From: Phocoena phocoena | Taxonomy: Eukaryota > Chordata > Mammalia > Artiodactyla > Phocoenidae | Direction of reading: 5' to 3' | NCBI RefSeq assembly: GCF_963924675.1 | Contig: NC_089232.1 | Span: 35,359,312-35,423,311, forward strand | Length of the DNA stretch: 64,000 nucleotides | Shown: piece by piece, positions 34,749 to 47,045 of the stretch | Numbering within the stretch: the first letter of the stretch is position 1 | Layout: every line of letters starts with the position of its first letter | The notes under the pieces: model-generated | Seen by the model: the letters and a program-made list of their open reading frames with translations, nothing else | What the model was told of the DNA's origin: nothing | Database searches by the model: none | Position numbers and translations under genes: made by a program

Positions 34749-34984
34749 CTCTGTTTGTTCTTTAATTCTTCTAGGTCTTTGTTAAACATTTCTTGCATCT
34801 TCTTGATCTTTGCCTCTGTTCTTTTTCTGAGGTCCTGGATCATCTTCACTATCATTATTCTGAATTCTTTTTCTGGAAGGTTGCCTATCTCCACTTCATT
34901 TAGTTTTTTTGGTGGGTTTTATCTTGTTCCTTCATCTGGTACATAGCCCTCTGCCTTTTCATCTTGTCTGTCTTTCTGTGAATG

Positions 34985-35060
34985 TCCCAATACTCTGTCC
35001 AAATTCACACAGCCAACTGGTAGAACTGGGCTTCAAATCCGTGTATCAGGACTAAGAACA
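34985..35060. repeat. MIR-like fragment beside the L1 5' end
   Basis: 'cacacagccaactggtagaa' and 'gggcttcaaatccgtgt' resemble the MIR 3' core. Its presence fixes the L1 truncation point near 34984. Confidence 0.5.
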
Positions 35061-35451
35061 GAAGGGTTGACTGCTAAGCTGCTAGTGTTGGAGGGTCTCC
35101 TGCAGAGGCGGGGTTGGCTATGGCTCACCGTGGGTACAAGGATAGTGGCAGCAGAAGTTCTGGGGTAATATTCCTTGGCATGAGCCCTCCTGGTGTCCGC
35201 CATTAGCCCCACCAAAGAGCCTCACGACTGTTTTTTATTAATTTTTTGAAAGGTTTGATTGAAACTTTAAAATCCCTAATAATTTTTTTCAGAAGTTTTC
35301 CTTAGTGATGTAACACAGATGCTTTTGGGATACAAATTTAACTATTTTAATAAAGTAGTAAATATAAGAGTTTTTAAAATTTTGTCTCTTTTTGGGGGCG
35401 ATTCGGGCCAGTTAGTTTACAGGAATCAAGAATAGTTCTTGAATTTGATTT

Positions 35452-35759
35452 TTTTTTTTTTGGCTGTGTTGGGTCTTCGTTACTGCACACGGGCTTTCTC
35501 TAGTTATGGTGAGGGGGGCTACTCTTCATTGTGGTGTGCGGTCTTCTCACTGTGGTGGCTTGTCTTGTTAAGGAGCATGGGCTCTAGGTGCGTGGGCTTC
35601 AGTAGTTGTGGCTCACAGGCTCTAGAGCTCAGGCTCAGTAGTTGTGGCGCACGGGCTTAGTTGCTCCAGGACATGTGGAATCTTCCCGGACCAGGGATCG
35701 AACCCGTGTCCCCTGCATTGGCAGGTGGATTCCTAACCACTGCACCACCAGGAAAGTCC
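35452..35759 (-). mobile_element. CHR-type SINE, long class
   Basis: Inverted long-class copy with T tail on the left. Flanking repeat cttgaatttgattt at 35438-35451 and cttgtatttgattt at 35760-35773 (one mismatch). Confidence 0.92.
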
Positions 35760-36039
35760 CTTGTATTTGATTTCTGACAAACCTTTGTTAATGTGGGACC
35801 AGCATCTGTTTGAATTTAAAGGAAAACAGCTATAGAATCATATGCTTTTACCTAGAAATGAAAATACATTGACTTAAAACCGATGTCTCTAACAAAAACT
35901 GATGCCAGATTTTAAGACTGTAGCTTGTCACCCAGAAGTGTGACACCACATGCAAATGAGGGAAAGGCTGAAAAAGCGTTTTAATATCTTAGGAGAAAAT
36001 GTGAAGGGTGCACTTGAAAATGGGAGTCTTGCAACAATA

Positions 36040-36140
36040 ATATGAATGTACTTAACGCCACTGAACCATACACTTAAAAATGGTTAAAATGGTAAATCTT
36101 ATGTTGTGTATATTTTGCTACAACTATAACAAATTTTTTT
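36040..36140 (+). repeat. Old LINE-type 3' end
   Basis: 'ccatacacttaaaaatgg' and 'gtaaatcttatgttgtgtat' precede an A/T-rich end and match an old L1-type 3' terminus. Confidence 0.5.
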
Positions 36141-37289
36141 TTTAAATGGGACCAAGTCAACTAAGGACTTCGTTAAGATCTCAAAGACTTCTTTGCAGGA
36201 AAATGGCAGCCTGAACACAACTGCCTGGGTCCACAGGCCTCAGACACCAAATCTCCTATTTCACATCCTCATTTGTAGATTTCCAGCTTCCTGTCAATCT
36301 ACGCCTAGTCCCCTTTGCTCCCCTCTTCTGCCCCTCCCTCCAAAAAAGCTCCCTCAGGAAGCTGGAGGCAGGATGGACCTTGAGATGAGGTCAGTGGTGC
36401 CCAAAGTTGTGTATCTCCTAAAGGTTCCTCCAGTTGATTGTGTGTGTTTCTTTCTAGACTAGTGTGTCTTGGCAAGGGGTTGGAACCTCTGAGAAAGCTT
36501 TAAAGGTCTAAACAGCTTTGTAGGAGAGCTAACAGCAGAGCTGGTCTTGGTTGTAGGTGGTGTGGGTGACGGGCCCTTCCCAGGCAGGGAGACCAGGGTT
36601 GAGGGCAGGCTGGCACAATAGTGACCAACAAAGCAGAGCCTTGATGGTGAAACCATGTGGGATGATAATGCGAAAAAGTGTAAAAACCGAAGAAGTGTGT
36701 CGGCCCTTCCGCCTTTCCTCTGTTTGGAAATGGGAGGACTCATAACCTGGAAGGTGAAATTACGAATCACTTAAATTTAAACAAACGCATGAGAATGAAC
36801 GTGTGCTGAGGCCAATGCCTGTGAGAACAACAACTTGTCTTTTGAAAAGGTTAGGCCTTTTTTTTGTTTCTTTTCGTAAGACTTGCTGTTTCCCTCTTTA
36901 AGTCGTTTTACTAGTAGCCTGTTGGTGGAAATTGGATCGTTAGAGGTTCTGAGGTGGCACACACCTCGAGTGGGAAGATTAGCAACTTCTTCTATAGCTT
37001 TGGTGAATTTTTGAAAAAAACTACACACTCACTGTTGTCCGCAAGTACTCATTTTGGCTGTTGAAAATCTATACTCCTTCATAAACTGTTTATAGATTTG
37101 ACACTTTCTGGCATTGGGAATACTCAAGTCAGCACGTTTGATACTTAATTTGGCAGTCTCCATGGCCAGTAGAAAAAGCAAATGCTGTCATGAACCACTG
37201 TGATAAGCTTTGGGGAAAGGGTTACTCGTGGTCGGGGGCACATTTGTTCATGTGAAAGCACCCCCCAAATCCCCACCCCACCTCAGGGA
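36141..37289 (+). other. Intron 1, no recognised feature
   Basis: Unique-looking DNA without SINEs or open frames that resemble proteins. Confidence 0.5.
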
Positions 37290-37600
37290 TGGAAACACGG
37301 GATCTGCAGATCCTACCAATTCAGGGAGCGGGGAAGTAGGCGCTGTTCTGCCACCCCGGATGGCCCTCCAGCTTCTTCTCTGACACTTCTGAGATAAGGA
37401 GCCCTCATGCCCGGGGTGACTCGGGTATGTGGCCCTGACTGTCAGCAAGTCCCTCTATGGAACTACTGTCCTCTGCGGCGGCGACAGCCGGTTCCCTGCC
37501 GTTCTGACCGCCCTGCCGATACGGGACGGCAGCTTCCGCTGCCCAGACGCCATCCTGGTCTCCTTATCAGTGTTCACGTTCAGCCGAGTCTCCTGTAAAA
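37290..37600 (+). pseudogene. Possible degenerate actin-family processed pseudogene fragment
   Basis: Short collinear matches to an actin coding sequence, recalled rather than searched. GGGATCTG near 37299-37306 resembles the Arg-Asp-Leu region near residue 184, and GGAGCGGGG near 37325 the Glu-Arg-Gly region. GAGATAAGGAG at 37391-37401 resembles Asp-Ile-Lys-Glu near residue 211. TATGTGGCCCTG at 37426-37437 resembles Tyr-Val-Ala-Leu at 218-221, and TTCCGCTGCCC at 37534-37544 reads Phe-Arg-Cys-Pro near 255-258. The last two are 105 bases apart, against 108 in actin, and in the same frame. Intervening residues are poorly conserved and the other gaps differ by 8 to 24 bases. With no introns and many indels it would be an old processed copy. 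It could be chance in GC-rich sequence. Confidence 0.33.
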
Positions 37601-39352
37601 TAGGGGTCCAGAACTGGAGGTGCTTTTCATAGATGCTGTGGATGGTGGCCTCTCCATGTAGTCTGGGGTAGCGGGGCGCTGGGGTCAGTGCAGGGGCACC
37701 AGGCTGTTTGCGTGGAAAATGCGTGCTGCCCATGCTGAGCCTGTACCCTTGATTTTCTGTGCTGCTTTCAGCTGCTCCGGGCTCTGTAGGAGTAGCTCTG
37801 TCTCCCTTTCAGAGGCATAAAGGCGGCTTTCCCGGTGCCAGCCTGAGTACTTGCTGGACATCGGTTATTGGCTCTTGCTGTGCTGGGCAGGCCGAGGAAG
37901 GGAGTTCCCTGCTGCTCCAAAAGCTCTCTGCACTTCTGAATGAAGGACTCTAGTCTTTTGTATTCCCGGGGTGGTATTCTTTGGAAGCAGTGCGGAAGAC
38001 CTGGTTGAGAAAAGGTGAGTGAGCTGCTTAGAGCACTGAAACCATAGTTTCTTGAAGCTGGTCCCGGGCCACCTACTCAGCGTGGGTAGTCTAGAGGGCT
38101 TGTTAAAATACGGATGTCAGCGGCCACCCAGACCACCTGGATCAGCCTCTCTGGGCGTGGGGCCCAGAGAATCTGTATTTTTGAAAAGCTCCCCGAGTGA
38201 TTCCTCTGCCTGAAAGCCAGAGTTTGAGATCTATTTCCTATATTGTAATTACATCTTCGATGTTCGTTTTCTGAACCATCCAACTACTGAGTACTCAGGA
38301 ATCTTAAAGGCCACCTTTGTGCCTTTACTCCAGCCACCCAGTGCTTTTAATACTTCCTGTGTGTGTCTACACAATCTGCATTTTATGAAGTCCATAAAGA
38401 CGTATTTACCCAACAAGTCACCGGTGCTCCAAAGGTCAGCTGCCCTCCATTTGTATGAAAGGCGCTTAACTCAAAGTCAATTAACACCAAGACAGAAGCC
38501 GCTTAAAGCAAGGAAGTGACCTGTTCAGTCCGCCACTCCATCCCTAACTTTTCTCCCCTGTTGTAGTTTAGTTTTACAAGTCCCTTCATGCTAGTTAACT
38601 TTGCTTAGCCTATGCGTGTGTGGCCCGGTGTAGCACACAGGTAAAGTGCCATTTGCCAGGCCATCATGTGAGAGTGATGTTTAAAAGCAAGTAATTGAAG
38701 TAACGATTAAACGGTGCCGTGTTAGCAGTTTTGCAACTGACTAAATCACCCTCCCCACTGCAGGCAGCGGGGATAATCCTAGGAATGCTGGGGAAGAAGG
38801 GCAGAGAGACCCAGTCTCCCTCAGTGTTGCTTTCAGAGCCTGCTGTTGGATAAGTCTTGCCTAGGTCTAGAGCTGTGATTTCCTTGTTTGCAAAGAGTAA
38901 TTCCTCAAAGACTTGCTAGAGGATTAAATGAGATAACCTGGGTTGTGTTCTCAGCTCAGTGCCTGGTACGTGGAAAGCAATCAGTTGTAAAAGAGTATCT
39001 GCTACAGCTGATGGTGATGATTATAGCATAAAAGTGGAAAGCCCTAAGAGAGGACGAACAGTTACGGTTAGCAGTTGCAGTAGGCCAAGAGGTTCAGCTG
39101 GTAGGCCTTCCATCGTGAACGCCGGGGGAGCAAGCAGCCTCAGGTCCTGCTGCACCGGCCAGGACCCCAACCACATACCAGCCAGCCAGCCGGGCGCACT
39201 GCACTGAGACACACTCCTCCAGGGAAAGGTATGGGCCATAACTCCTTCTGGTTTTTACTGTAGACCCTGTGCCTGACATCTTTCGCCTAACTTCTCATAT
39301 GTGAAAGCCTCTTCCTTCAGAGCAAAAAGCTAGGTCCTCTTTTGGTTTGACT
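37601..39352 (+). other. Intron 1, mostly unique
   Basis: Contains the MER5-like element at 38.05 kb. Nothing else recognised. Confidence 0.5.
38050..38235. mobile_element. MER5A-like hAT element
   Basis: Contains 'agagggcttgttaaaa', 'ggcgtggggcccagagaat' and a decayed 'agtttgaga' end. Confidence 0.6.
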
Positions 39353-39362
39353 TGGGAACCAT

Positions 39363-39535
39363 GTTGTGGCCTCTCCCGTTGCGGAGCACAGGCTCCGGAC
39401 GCGGAGGCTCAGCGGCCATGGCTCACGGGCCCAGCTGCTCCGTGGCATGTGGGATCTTCCCGGACCCGGGGCACAAACCCGTGTCCCCTGCATCGGCAGG
39501 TGGACTCTCAACCACTGCGCCACCAGGGAAGCCTC
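39363..39535 (-). mobile_element. Tailless, 3'-truncated CHR-type SINE
   Basis: Inverted copy that begins abruptly inside the SINE body ('gttgtggcctctcccg') with no T tail and without the terminal 'gcggtacgcggg' segment. Direct repeats tgggaaccat flank it at 39353-39362 and 39536-39545. Confidence 0.88.
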
Positions 39536-39647
39536 TGGGAACCATTTTTGTCTGTCAAGGTTAAGAACCAGGATGGTGAGTACAACTAGCGATAAAAAGG
39601 AGACTGCCTGAGAAGAAGGTATGATCAAATGCCAAGAGTGTGCTGAG

Positions 39648-39863
39648 GGACTTCCCTGGTGGCGCAGTGGTTGAGAGTCCGCCTGCCGATGCGGGGGACA
39701 CGGGTTTGTGCCCCGGTCCGGGAAGATCCCAGACGCCGCGGAGGGGCTGGGCCCGTGAGCCATGGCCGCTGAGCCTGAGCGTCCGGAGCCTGTGCTCTGC
39801 AACGGGAGAGGCCACAACAGTGAGAGGCCCGCATACCGCAAAAAAAAAAAAAAAAAAAAAAAA
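39648..39863 (+). mobile_element. CHR-type SINE (short class)
   Basis: Forward, nearly consensus copy with a pure A tail of about 24 bases, suggesting a young insertion. No long target duplication was identified by eye. Confidence 0.93.
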
Positions 39864-40024
39864 CAACTTAAAGTCTTCATCAGGAAACGAAATTCTTGTT
39901 ACCATAAGTGAGGCTGTCAAGGTGGCTTTATTCTTTTTTAAATAGTGTGCAACGTAAATTGCTAAGCGCTGCGTTCTTGTAGGGAGGTAGTAGGGCTTTT
40001 TAGTAAAGACCGTAGGATTTAGAC

Positions 40025-40330
40025 CAGTGCTGTCCAATGCAAATACCACAGGAGCCACATAAGTAATTGAAAATGTTCTGGTAGCAGTGTTTTTCTTGTT
40101 TCTTTTTTAACTAAATAGAAACGGTGAGATTAATTTTAATATATTTTAATTCAACATCTAAATCATCATTTCAATATGTAATTGATATTAAAAATTGTTA
40201 GATATTTTGCATTTTTGGTACTACGCCTTTGAAAGGCAGTGTGTACGTTACACTCGTAGGGCATCTCATTTGGACCAGCTGTGTTTCAGGTGTTCAGTAG
40301 CCCCAGGTGTCTCCTGTATTAGACCCCTCT
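40025..40330. mobile_element. hAT-Charlie-like DNA transposon fossil
   Basis: Begins agtgctgtccaatgcaaata and contains 'gagccacataagtaatt', 'ttaattttaatatattttaa' and 'gcatctcatttggacca', matching a common mammalian hAT repeat. Confidence 0.6.
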
Positions 40331-40644
40331 AGACTAAGGTAGGCCTGGTGTCAACTCCTCTTTACTGCTTATTAGCCATGTGACCAGGGATAAATCACCT
40401 GAACCATTCAAAGCCTCACATGTAAAAGAGGGACCATAATATCTATTTTGCTGGGCTCTTATAACTATTAAGTCAGATGATGTATGTACATAAAACTTTG
40501 GGTCCACAAAGAGGTGCTCTGTAATTGGTATCTGTGATTTTGAGATATCCACTGTTAACTGTGTAGGGTTTGGATTAAAGGATGAGGGTTATGATGAAAG
40601 CCAGGATCAGGGCAATACTTACGGGATGAAGAAACACTCCAGAG

Positions 40645-40954
40645 GGACTTCCCTGGTGGTGCAGTGGTTAGGAATCTGCCTGCCAATGCAGGGGACATGG
40701 GTTCAATCCCTGGTCTGGGAAGATCCCACATCCTGCGGAGCAACTAAGCCCGTGCACCACAACTACTGAGCCTGCGTGCCACAACTACTGAAGCCCATGC
40801 GCAGAGAGCCTGTGGTGCGCAACAAGAGAAGCCACCGCAATGAGAAGCCCGCGCAGCACCATGAAGAGTAGCCCCTGCTTGCCGCAACTAGAGAAAGCCC
40901 GCGGACAGCAACGAAGACCCAACGCAGCCAGAAATTTAAAAAAAAAAAAAAAAG
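40645..40954 (+). mobile_element. CHR-type SINE, long class
   Basis: Forward long-class copy from ggacttccctggtggtgcag to 'cgcagccagaaattt' and a poly(A) tail. 'ccacaactactgagcc' segments occur internally. Confidence 0.92.
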
Positions 40955-43900
40955 GAAAAGCCTATAATGTGAGCAAACAAGATAAAATGTTTAAAAAAAG
41001 AAGAAGAAGAACTCCAGAAAATCTGACAGATTCCTGGGACTGGAGACTGGGATTTTGTACACAGGCCTTGGAAGGGGACTTTGGGTCTAGCTGAGCAGTT
41101 TGCCTGGAGCTCTACCACCAGTTCAAAGAAGGTGATGTACAGGGAATTCCTATAGGAATCACTGTGGCATCATAAATACAGTCTCTGCCTCAGAGGCAGG
41201 GGAGCTGATTTCAGATTTGGACCCTGTCTCTTGTATTGTATATTTATCTTCCTAGACTTTGGCTTCCTCATCTGTCAGCTGGGGCTAATTTTATGAGGCT
41301 TGTGAGGATTCATTTAGACCCAGCAGTGAAGGTGCTTGCTGCAGTGCCCATCATGTTTGAGCCAGGTGAATGTTTCTGGCATCTGGAAAGCAGTTTCAAC
41401 TTAGAGCCTTGTTGAGGGGGCCTGAGGTGTAGACAGAAGGGACAGATCATGCCCCTCTGATAAGCAGCCTGAAAGATGGAACCAGCAAGAGAGGAGAGGG
41501 GCCCAAGAGACTGGATTTGCAAAGAACTCTCACGAGCTGAAAACAGACTGATAAATCCTGTCTATGTCAAGTGAATGGATGTGGGGCATCTAGAGCCCCT
41601 CACCCATTTGGTTCGTTGAATACCAAGATTCTAGACTCTGCCAAGGATCTGTGACTGTGCAGGGTGCCAGAGAGGACTCTGGGAAAGAAATAGGAAAGAG
41701 GAGGTACAGAGGCCTGGCCTGGTGGCATATTTTAGAGTTACCCTCCACATGCAGGCTATGTCATAAACATTCTGATTTTTTTTTTTCTGCCCTTTTAGTC
41801 CTCTGACTTCCTTTCCCAGCTTTTGATATTTTTATTGTTCCTTCTGGAGAACAAAATTATCACTAGGGCGTCACACCCTTTTGTGTTAGTAGCAGTATTT
41901 TAAGACACTCCCAAGAGCCCCAAAGGAGAACTGTCCTCCAAATGGAGTTCTGGGAAGTTATTTGTGCTCCCGTGGTGAAGCTTGAGCAGATAACAGTGTC
42001 CTCACAGGTAAAAGGACAATGTGATCTAAATACAAGTTGATCTTTTGATTTAAGCAAACCAGACACCAAAATCTAGGTTTGCAGAGCACGTGAACTCGGG
42101 TGTACGTGACAGTCAGTGTATACAAAGACTCGGCACAAAATTGCTTGAAATGAGCAGCATCCCCCCAGCCTGGAGCAGAGGGAAACTTTGCAGGCCGTGC
42201 ACCTACACCTTTGATTTACCAACTTTTCTCCTGCATCTGTGGCCAACAGAGCAACAGATTCGAGGCCACTCTCACTGAGTCTTTACTTGATGAGGACAAT
42301 TTAAATGTCTCTAAAGATTGTCATTTGATGGGTTTTCACTGTATAAGGTGTTTCCCTTGAATTGAGGCATAGGCATTAATCACCCTCTCCCCCCCGCCAA
42401 CACATCAAGTTCTTGTTAAGTAAGTCATTGTGATTTGGGAGTTTTTCATTATTCACATCAGCTGTGAGGTCCGAGACACTCTCTCCTGGGATGTTTAGCC
42501 ATGAATAAAGTTGCTGAATGCCCCCATTTGAGGAAGAGACTAAACTTTCTACTGCCCAAGTAGTGTCCAGTGACTTAGGGCAGAAGCCCGTGTGAGTGGA
42601 GGGCGCTGCCTCGCCTGCGGGTCTGAGCTCTCAGGAAAGGTGGATCTTATCTCTAGGGAAGTGGCGGCTCCCTTTATCTGGCCACTCTGGTGGAACAGGT
42701 TTGCTCCCAGCGAAGGAGAACTTGATGTTAACTATTTCTGGCCTGTCTCGAACCTGCAGCCAGGAGGGCTGGTTTGTCAAGCAGCCTGAAGTCTCTGTTG
42801 CCACCTGCCCTTGACCTCCTCCTTGAATGGAAAAGATCCTCCCCAGAGATAAACAGTCAGGACATCTCAGGCATGGTGCAGAGAGTGTAGTGACCGACTT
42901 CATTTCTGCCACCACTTAGCCCCCTGTCACATTCTCTCTAAAAGCTCCTTGACACCTTTGAGACAAATGTGGGTCCCACCTCTCACCACTAGGCTCTTTG
43001 ACTGGGGGGGGCAGGAGAGGGGGTGGGCACTGGTGTCGCTTTCTGTGTTTTTAACATTTTGTTTCATTATTCTTGACGGCTCTGGAGAGTGAATTCTAAG
43101 GAGGAGGTTGGAGGACTGGAAAGTGTGTGGGTGGAGGTTTGGGTGAAGAGGGTTAGGAAACGTGCTTTCTTGCTTTTTCTCTGGGGGGCACAGGCTGAGG
43201 GATTTACTGCCTCTGGGATGGTGTTTGTGGCCCTGGCCATTTTGCCCCGGCTCTAGAGGGCCCTGCCACCTCCCGGTGGTTGCTTCTCTAACCTGAGGGC
43301 TGCTGTCATCAGCTCCAAAGAGTGTCCACCAACAACATCTATGCCAGAAGCACCATTTAACAGATGAGGACACCGAGGCCTGAGGAGTGGAGCCCCAGGT
43401 GACACAGTTGGCTAGCAGGGAGGTCTGGTTGGCTTGGTGGTCGTCTTTCCCCACCGGGATCATTCAGATGAGTGCCAGGAAGAAAGGGTGTGTGTGTGTG
43501 GTGGTGGTGGGGGTGCTGGCCATTGCAGGCGGTCAGCTTTTTCCGCAGGATTAGTTTTGAATTTAAAAGAGTGCCTGCAGGGAAGTGGGGGCAGTCCCTG
43601 GGCAAAAAGGCGCTGGGTCTTCTCAGACAGGAGTGCTCTGGGGAGAAGGGCGGGTGAGTCTGAGGACTTGTGGAGGGGCTCAGATGTAGCTGCTTAAATT
43701 AGTTAAAAGTGAGAAATGTAATTACTATACTTAAACCAAATGTCTGAACATTGTTATAAAATGAGGTGAAATCACAGAAAAGAAGCTTGCCACGCAGCAT
43801 TCCTCCCACAAAATGGCTTTTGTGTTCTCGGGAGCCCTGCAGTGCTGATCAATTGCTTGCGGGTTTTGAAGGCCTATTAAGTTCAGGTGTGTGTAATGGA

Positions 43901-45279
43901 CTTTATTGGGGGGTTTTCCTCCTGCTTATTTGGACAGTCATTCACAGTTACTTTGCACTTGTAACAAAGCTGTGGTGAAGGGGAAAAAAAACCCTGTTAA
44001 ACATTTTAACTCGGGAGTATTTGGAGTCAGAATAAAAGAAGTAAGCAAGAGGAAAAACAGGATTTATGGCACTGGCCCTTGTTAACTGCTGTTGGAGTGA
44101 TAAAAGGAAAGATGAAAAGGATATTTCAGTAACTACCTGAAAAACAGCTTTCTCTGTCTACATTTTTATGTCGATTCTGTACTTCTCTCCACCAAGCTGA
44201 AAAGTGCTATAAAAAGGCAGTTTGAGTCCTGATTCTGCCATTTGTTAGTCAGGTGACCTAGAGCAGTTACATAAACTCTAAGGCCCTTAGTTTTCTCTTC
44301 TGGAAAATGGGCTGATGTAGGGACACACCTGGCACAGAAGAAAGCATGTAGTAAATGTTAGCAAGCTGCTGTTGTCATCACCATTATTGTTTCTAATCAT
44401 GTTTATAACACTGTGTCCATACTGCCCCGAAGATGGGAGAGAAGTGGGGAATGAAAGTGAGGTCTGCCCACGGATGGTTTCCTGGGCCAGTTGTTGGGCA
44501 GGGAGGGATTTATTTGACAGAAGGGAAAGGATGATGTCCAAGCTGGGGACCTGTGCATGGGATGACTGAGCCGTGCCTGCATCTGTAAGAAGCAGACATG
44601 CAGTTTTGTAGACCCAAACCTGTACCCTTTGCCTGCTCAGTGGCTTCCCCCAGATCTTGTGTCCCAGACTTGTTGGGGGCAGGGTGTTGACTCTCCAGCT
44701 CCCAGAGACCCCAGGTCCACTCTGTGCACAATACGGTTTAGTTCCAGGAGAGCAGGACGTTTGCCTGTTTTGTTCGTTGCTGTGTTCAGTGCCTGATATA
44801 ATAGGAGCGCAAGCAGTATCTGCCCAGTGAGTGAATGGGGTCCAGTAGGAATAAGTATCTATGATAAATTAATATGTGTTCCTCAAGAAAACGCCCCAAG
44901 AAAACTGTCACTATTGAGACTGTTTAGCTGTCTAATAAAGAGAAGAGAGAAACTTTTAAAACAACTTGGTTTGGTTAAGGACACGTTGTATACACTCGTG
45001 CTTACCTAGTTCCCATGTAGTTCATTAATATATTTAATGTATGTGATTAACTTTGTGAGTATACGTGATTACAGATTTTAACTTTACGTGGTTGCCTGTC
45101 TACGCACAATCCTTAGAACAATTACGGGGAATATAATTAGCATGAACGTTCCTTTTTTGAAAACTGACTATGCTGCTGCTTCTGGAGTGAAGTGTTTAAA
45201 TGTCCTATTCACCTGGTTATTGCTGTCACCAGCACAGCACCAGCAAATGCCCTGAGGTCCAGGCCTCCTAGACCGGGGC
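40955..45279 (+). other. Intron 1, SINE-free block of about 4.3 kb
   Basis: Mostly unique, with small MIR-like fragments (about 43.34-43.42 and 44.22-44.36 kb). A GT/GTG microsatellite lies near 43488-43512. The AT-rich unique part at 43690-43980 is a candidate conserved element. Confidence 0.45.
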
Positions 45280-45425
45280 TTTCATGTGGGTGTGAGTCAC
45301 CTGGGGCGTCTTGCTAACTTGCAAGTTCCCATTCAGCAGGGCTGGGCCCAGGGGCTGAGAGCCTGCATTTCTGTTAAGTTTTCCTGATGCTGCTGGCTGC
45401 TCTGTGGACCACACTTTGAGTAGCA
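45280..45425. mobile_element. MER5A-like hAT element
   Basis: Contains 'gtgagtcacctggggcg', 'gctgggcccaggggc' and 'ggaccacactttgag', in MER5A order. Confidence 0.65.
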
Positions 45426-45484
45426 AGGCTTTAATTTGTCTTTAGTTTTTTGAGGTTTCTCTTTGTGTTCTAAAGATGACTAGT

Positions 45485-45703
45485 GGGCTTCCCTGGTGGC
45501 GCAGTGGTTGGGAGTCCGCCTGCCGACGCAGGGGACGTGGGTTTGTGCCCCGGTCCGGGAAGATCCCACATGCCGCGGAGCGGCTGGGCCCCGTGAGCCA
45601 TGGCTGCTGAGCCTGTACGTCCGGAGCCTATGCTCCGCAACGGTAGAGGCCACAACGGTGAGAGGCCCGCGTACAGCAAGTGAAAAAAAAAAAAAAAAAG
45701 GAT
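45485..45703 (+). mobile_element. CHR-type SINE (short class)
   Basis: Forward copy with poly(A) tail. Perfect target duplication taaagatgactagt at 45471-45484 and 45704-45717. Confidence 0.94.
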
Positions 45704-46077
45704 TAAAGATGACTAGTATATCATATTCTAAATGTTGACTTTTCTATACTTAATCCCTTCTGGAAATAGTTGTTTCCTTAGGAGGGCCATTGTTTGGTTT
45801 GCACATGGCCAACACAGTACTGCCAAGTATAGCTGCTCCTCGAAAAAGCTTGGACATTTCAGGATTCACTGTGGACCTTGAGTGAAGTCTGATGCTTTAT
45901 ATTTGGCTTTTGGGAATGTATTTGGGATTTTGGATGTAAATCAAATGTTACTGGGTTCAGTGTTGGCTAAAAGTAAGAATTGTGCCAATGAATTCTTTGG
46001 CAGAAGTGTAAAATGTCCCAACGTGGTAGACTCGTTTCTCAGTTTGACTAAATGTGCTCATCACGGTCTAACCCCCC

Positions 46078-46277
46078 TTTTTTTTTTTTGCGGTACACGG
46101 GCCTCACCGCTGTGGACTCTTCCATTGCGGAGCACAGGCTCCGGACGCGCAGGCTCAGTGGCCATGGCTCACGGGCCCAGCCGTTCCGCGGCATGTGGGA
46201 TCCTCCCAGACCGGGGCATGAACCTGTGTCTCCTGCATCAGCAGGCGGACTCTCAACCACTGCACCACCAGGGAAGC
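46078..46277 (-). mobile_element. CHR-type SINE (short class)
   Basis: Inverted copy with T tail. Flanking gtctaaccc at 46066-46074 and 46286-46294; a few extra bases sit between the element end and the right repeat. Confidence 0.9.
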
Positions 46278-46904
46278 AAGCCCCTGTCTAACCCTTTTTT
46301 GGTTAATACTGAAGCAAACCTTCTGCCGTCCTGCAAAGTAAAGACCTTGATTATGATTCTTTGTGTATCTGTACCATGCCTATTGATTTAATAATTTCTG
46401 AATTGTCAGAATGTCTTCAGATGCAGCTGCTTTCGGAATGACATTGCTGTAATTCAGGCAGTAACATAGGTGTGCGTTTAACATCTACGTTGTTTTAAGA
46501 TGCTGTGATTGCATAGTGAACTCTGTTGGGAATTACTATGTGTTTACTAAGGCTTCACCTCCTTAGGTGCTGGAACACCCCCCTTCTCCCCTTTCTCTCC
46601 AGGCCTGCCTGGGTGCCATCTAGTCCCACGGCTTTATGTACAATTCTGTGTGCAGATGACTCACAGGTTGATTTCTCCAGGCTGGCCATTCCCAGAACTC
46701 CAGATTTGTGTCAGTATCACCACACGGACATCTAATGTACATCTAAATATTAAAGACGTTTTGGACATTAAATGTCCAAAACAGAACTTCCGATCTCCTA
46801 AAGGGGGGCAGCGTACTCACCTACCCTTCCCTGTCTTGACAAATGACACCACCATTCACTCAGTGGTCCAACTTTAAATCTGTGTAGGATGTACCACGGT
46901 CTGT

Positions 46905-47045
46905 TGATTTATATGTTCATGGTCGGTCTCCCTGTATGTAAGCAGGAACCACATTTCTCTTTTTCTCTAGTATACACTAGTGCCACCTAGAAAGTACCAG
47001 GACACGGTATAATCTTAAGTATTTGTTGAATAAATGAATGACTTT
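46905..47045 (+). repeat. L2 LINE 3' end
   Basis: Ends 'taagtatttgttgaataaat', the typical L2 terminus. The preceding 46.6-46.87 kb may be another old repeat. Confidence 0.6.

Larger units (their letters stand above)
29730..34984 (-). mobile_element. Long 5'-truncated L1 (LINE-1) with two nested SINEs
   Basis: On the minus strand the order is an ORF1 region (about 34.98-34.02 kb), an ORF2 endonuclease region, the reverse transcriptase region, the ORF2 C-terminus and a 3' UTR ending near 29730. Excluding two SINEs it is about 4.8 kb. The 5' UTR and the first ORF1 codons are missing: at about 34984 the sequence changes to an older repeat. ORF2 is broken into several frames. It is an inactive copy of a cetartiodactyl-type L1. 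Confidence 0.92.

Noticed and set aside
30203..34946. Plus-strand open frames across the L1 (for example 34288-34785)
   Set aside because: They are antisense shadows of the minus-strand L1 coding regions, rich in Phe, Leu and Ser.
39561..40058. Open frames up to 187 codons around 39.3-40.06 kb
   Set aside because: They are translations through SINEs (repeated LSLLWPLPLRSTGSG-type strings) and A/T tails; the same peptide recurs at many SINEs in the window.
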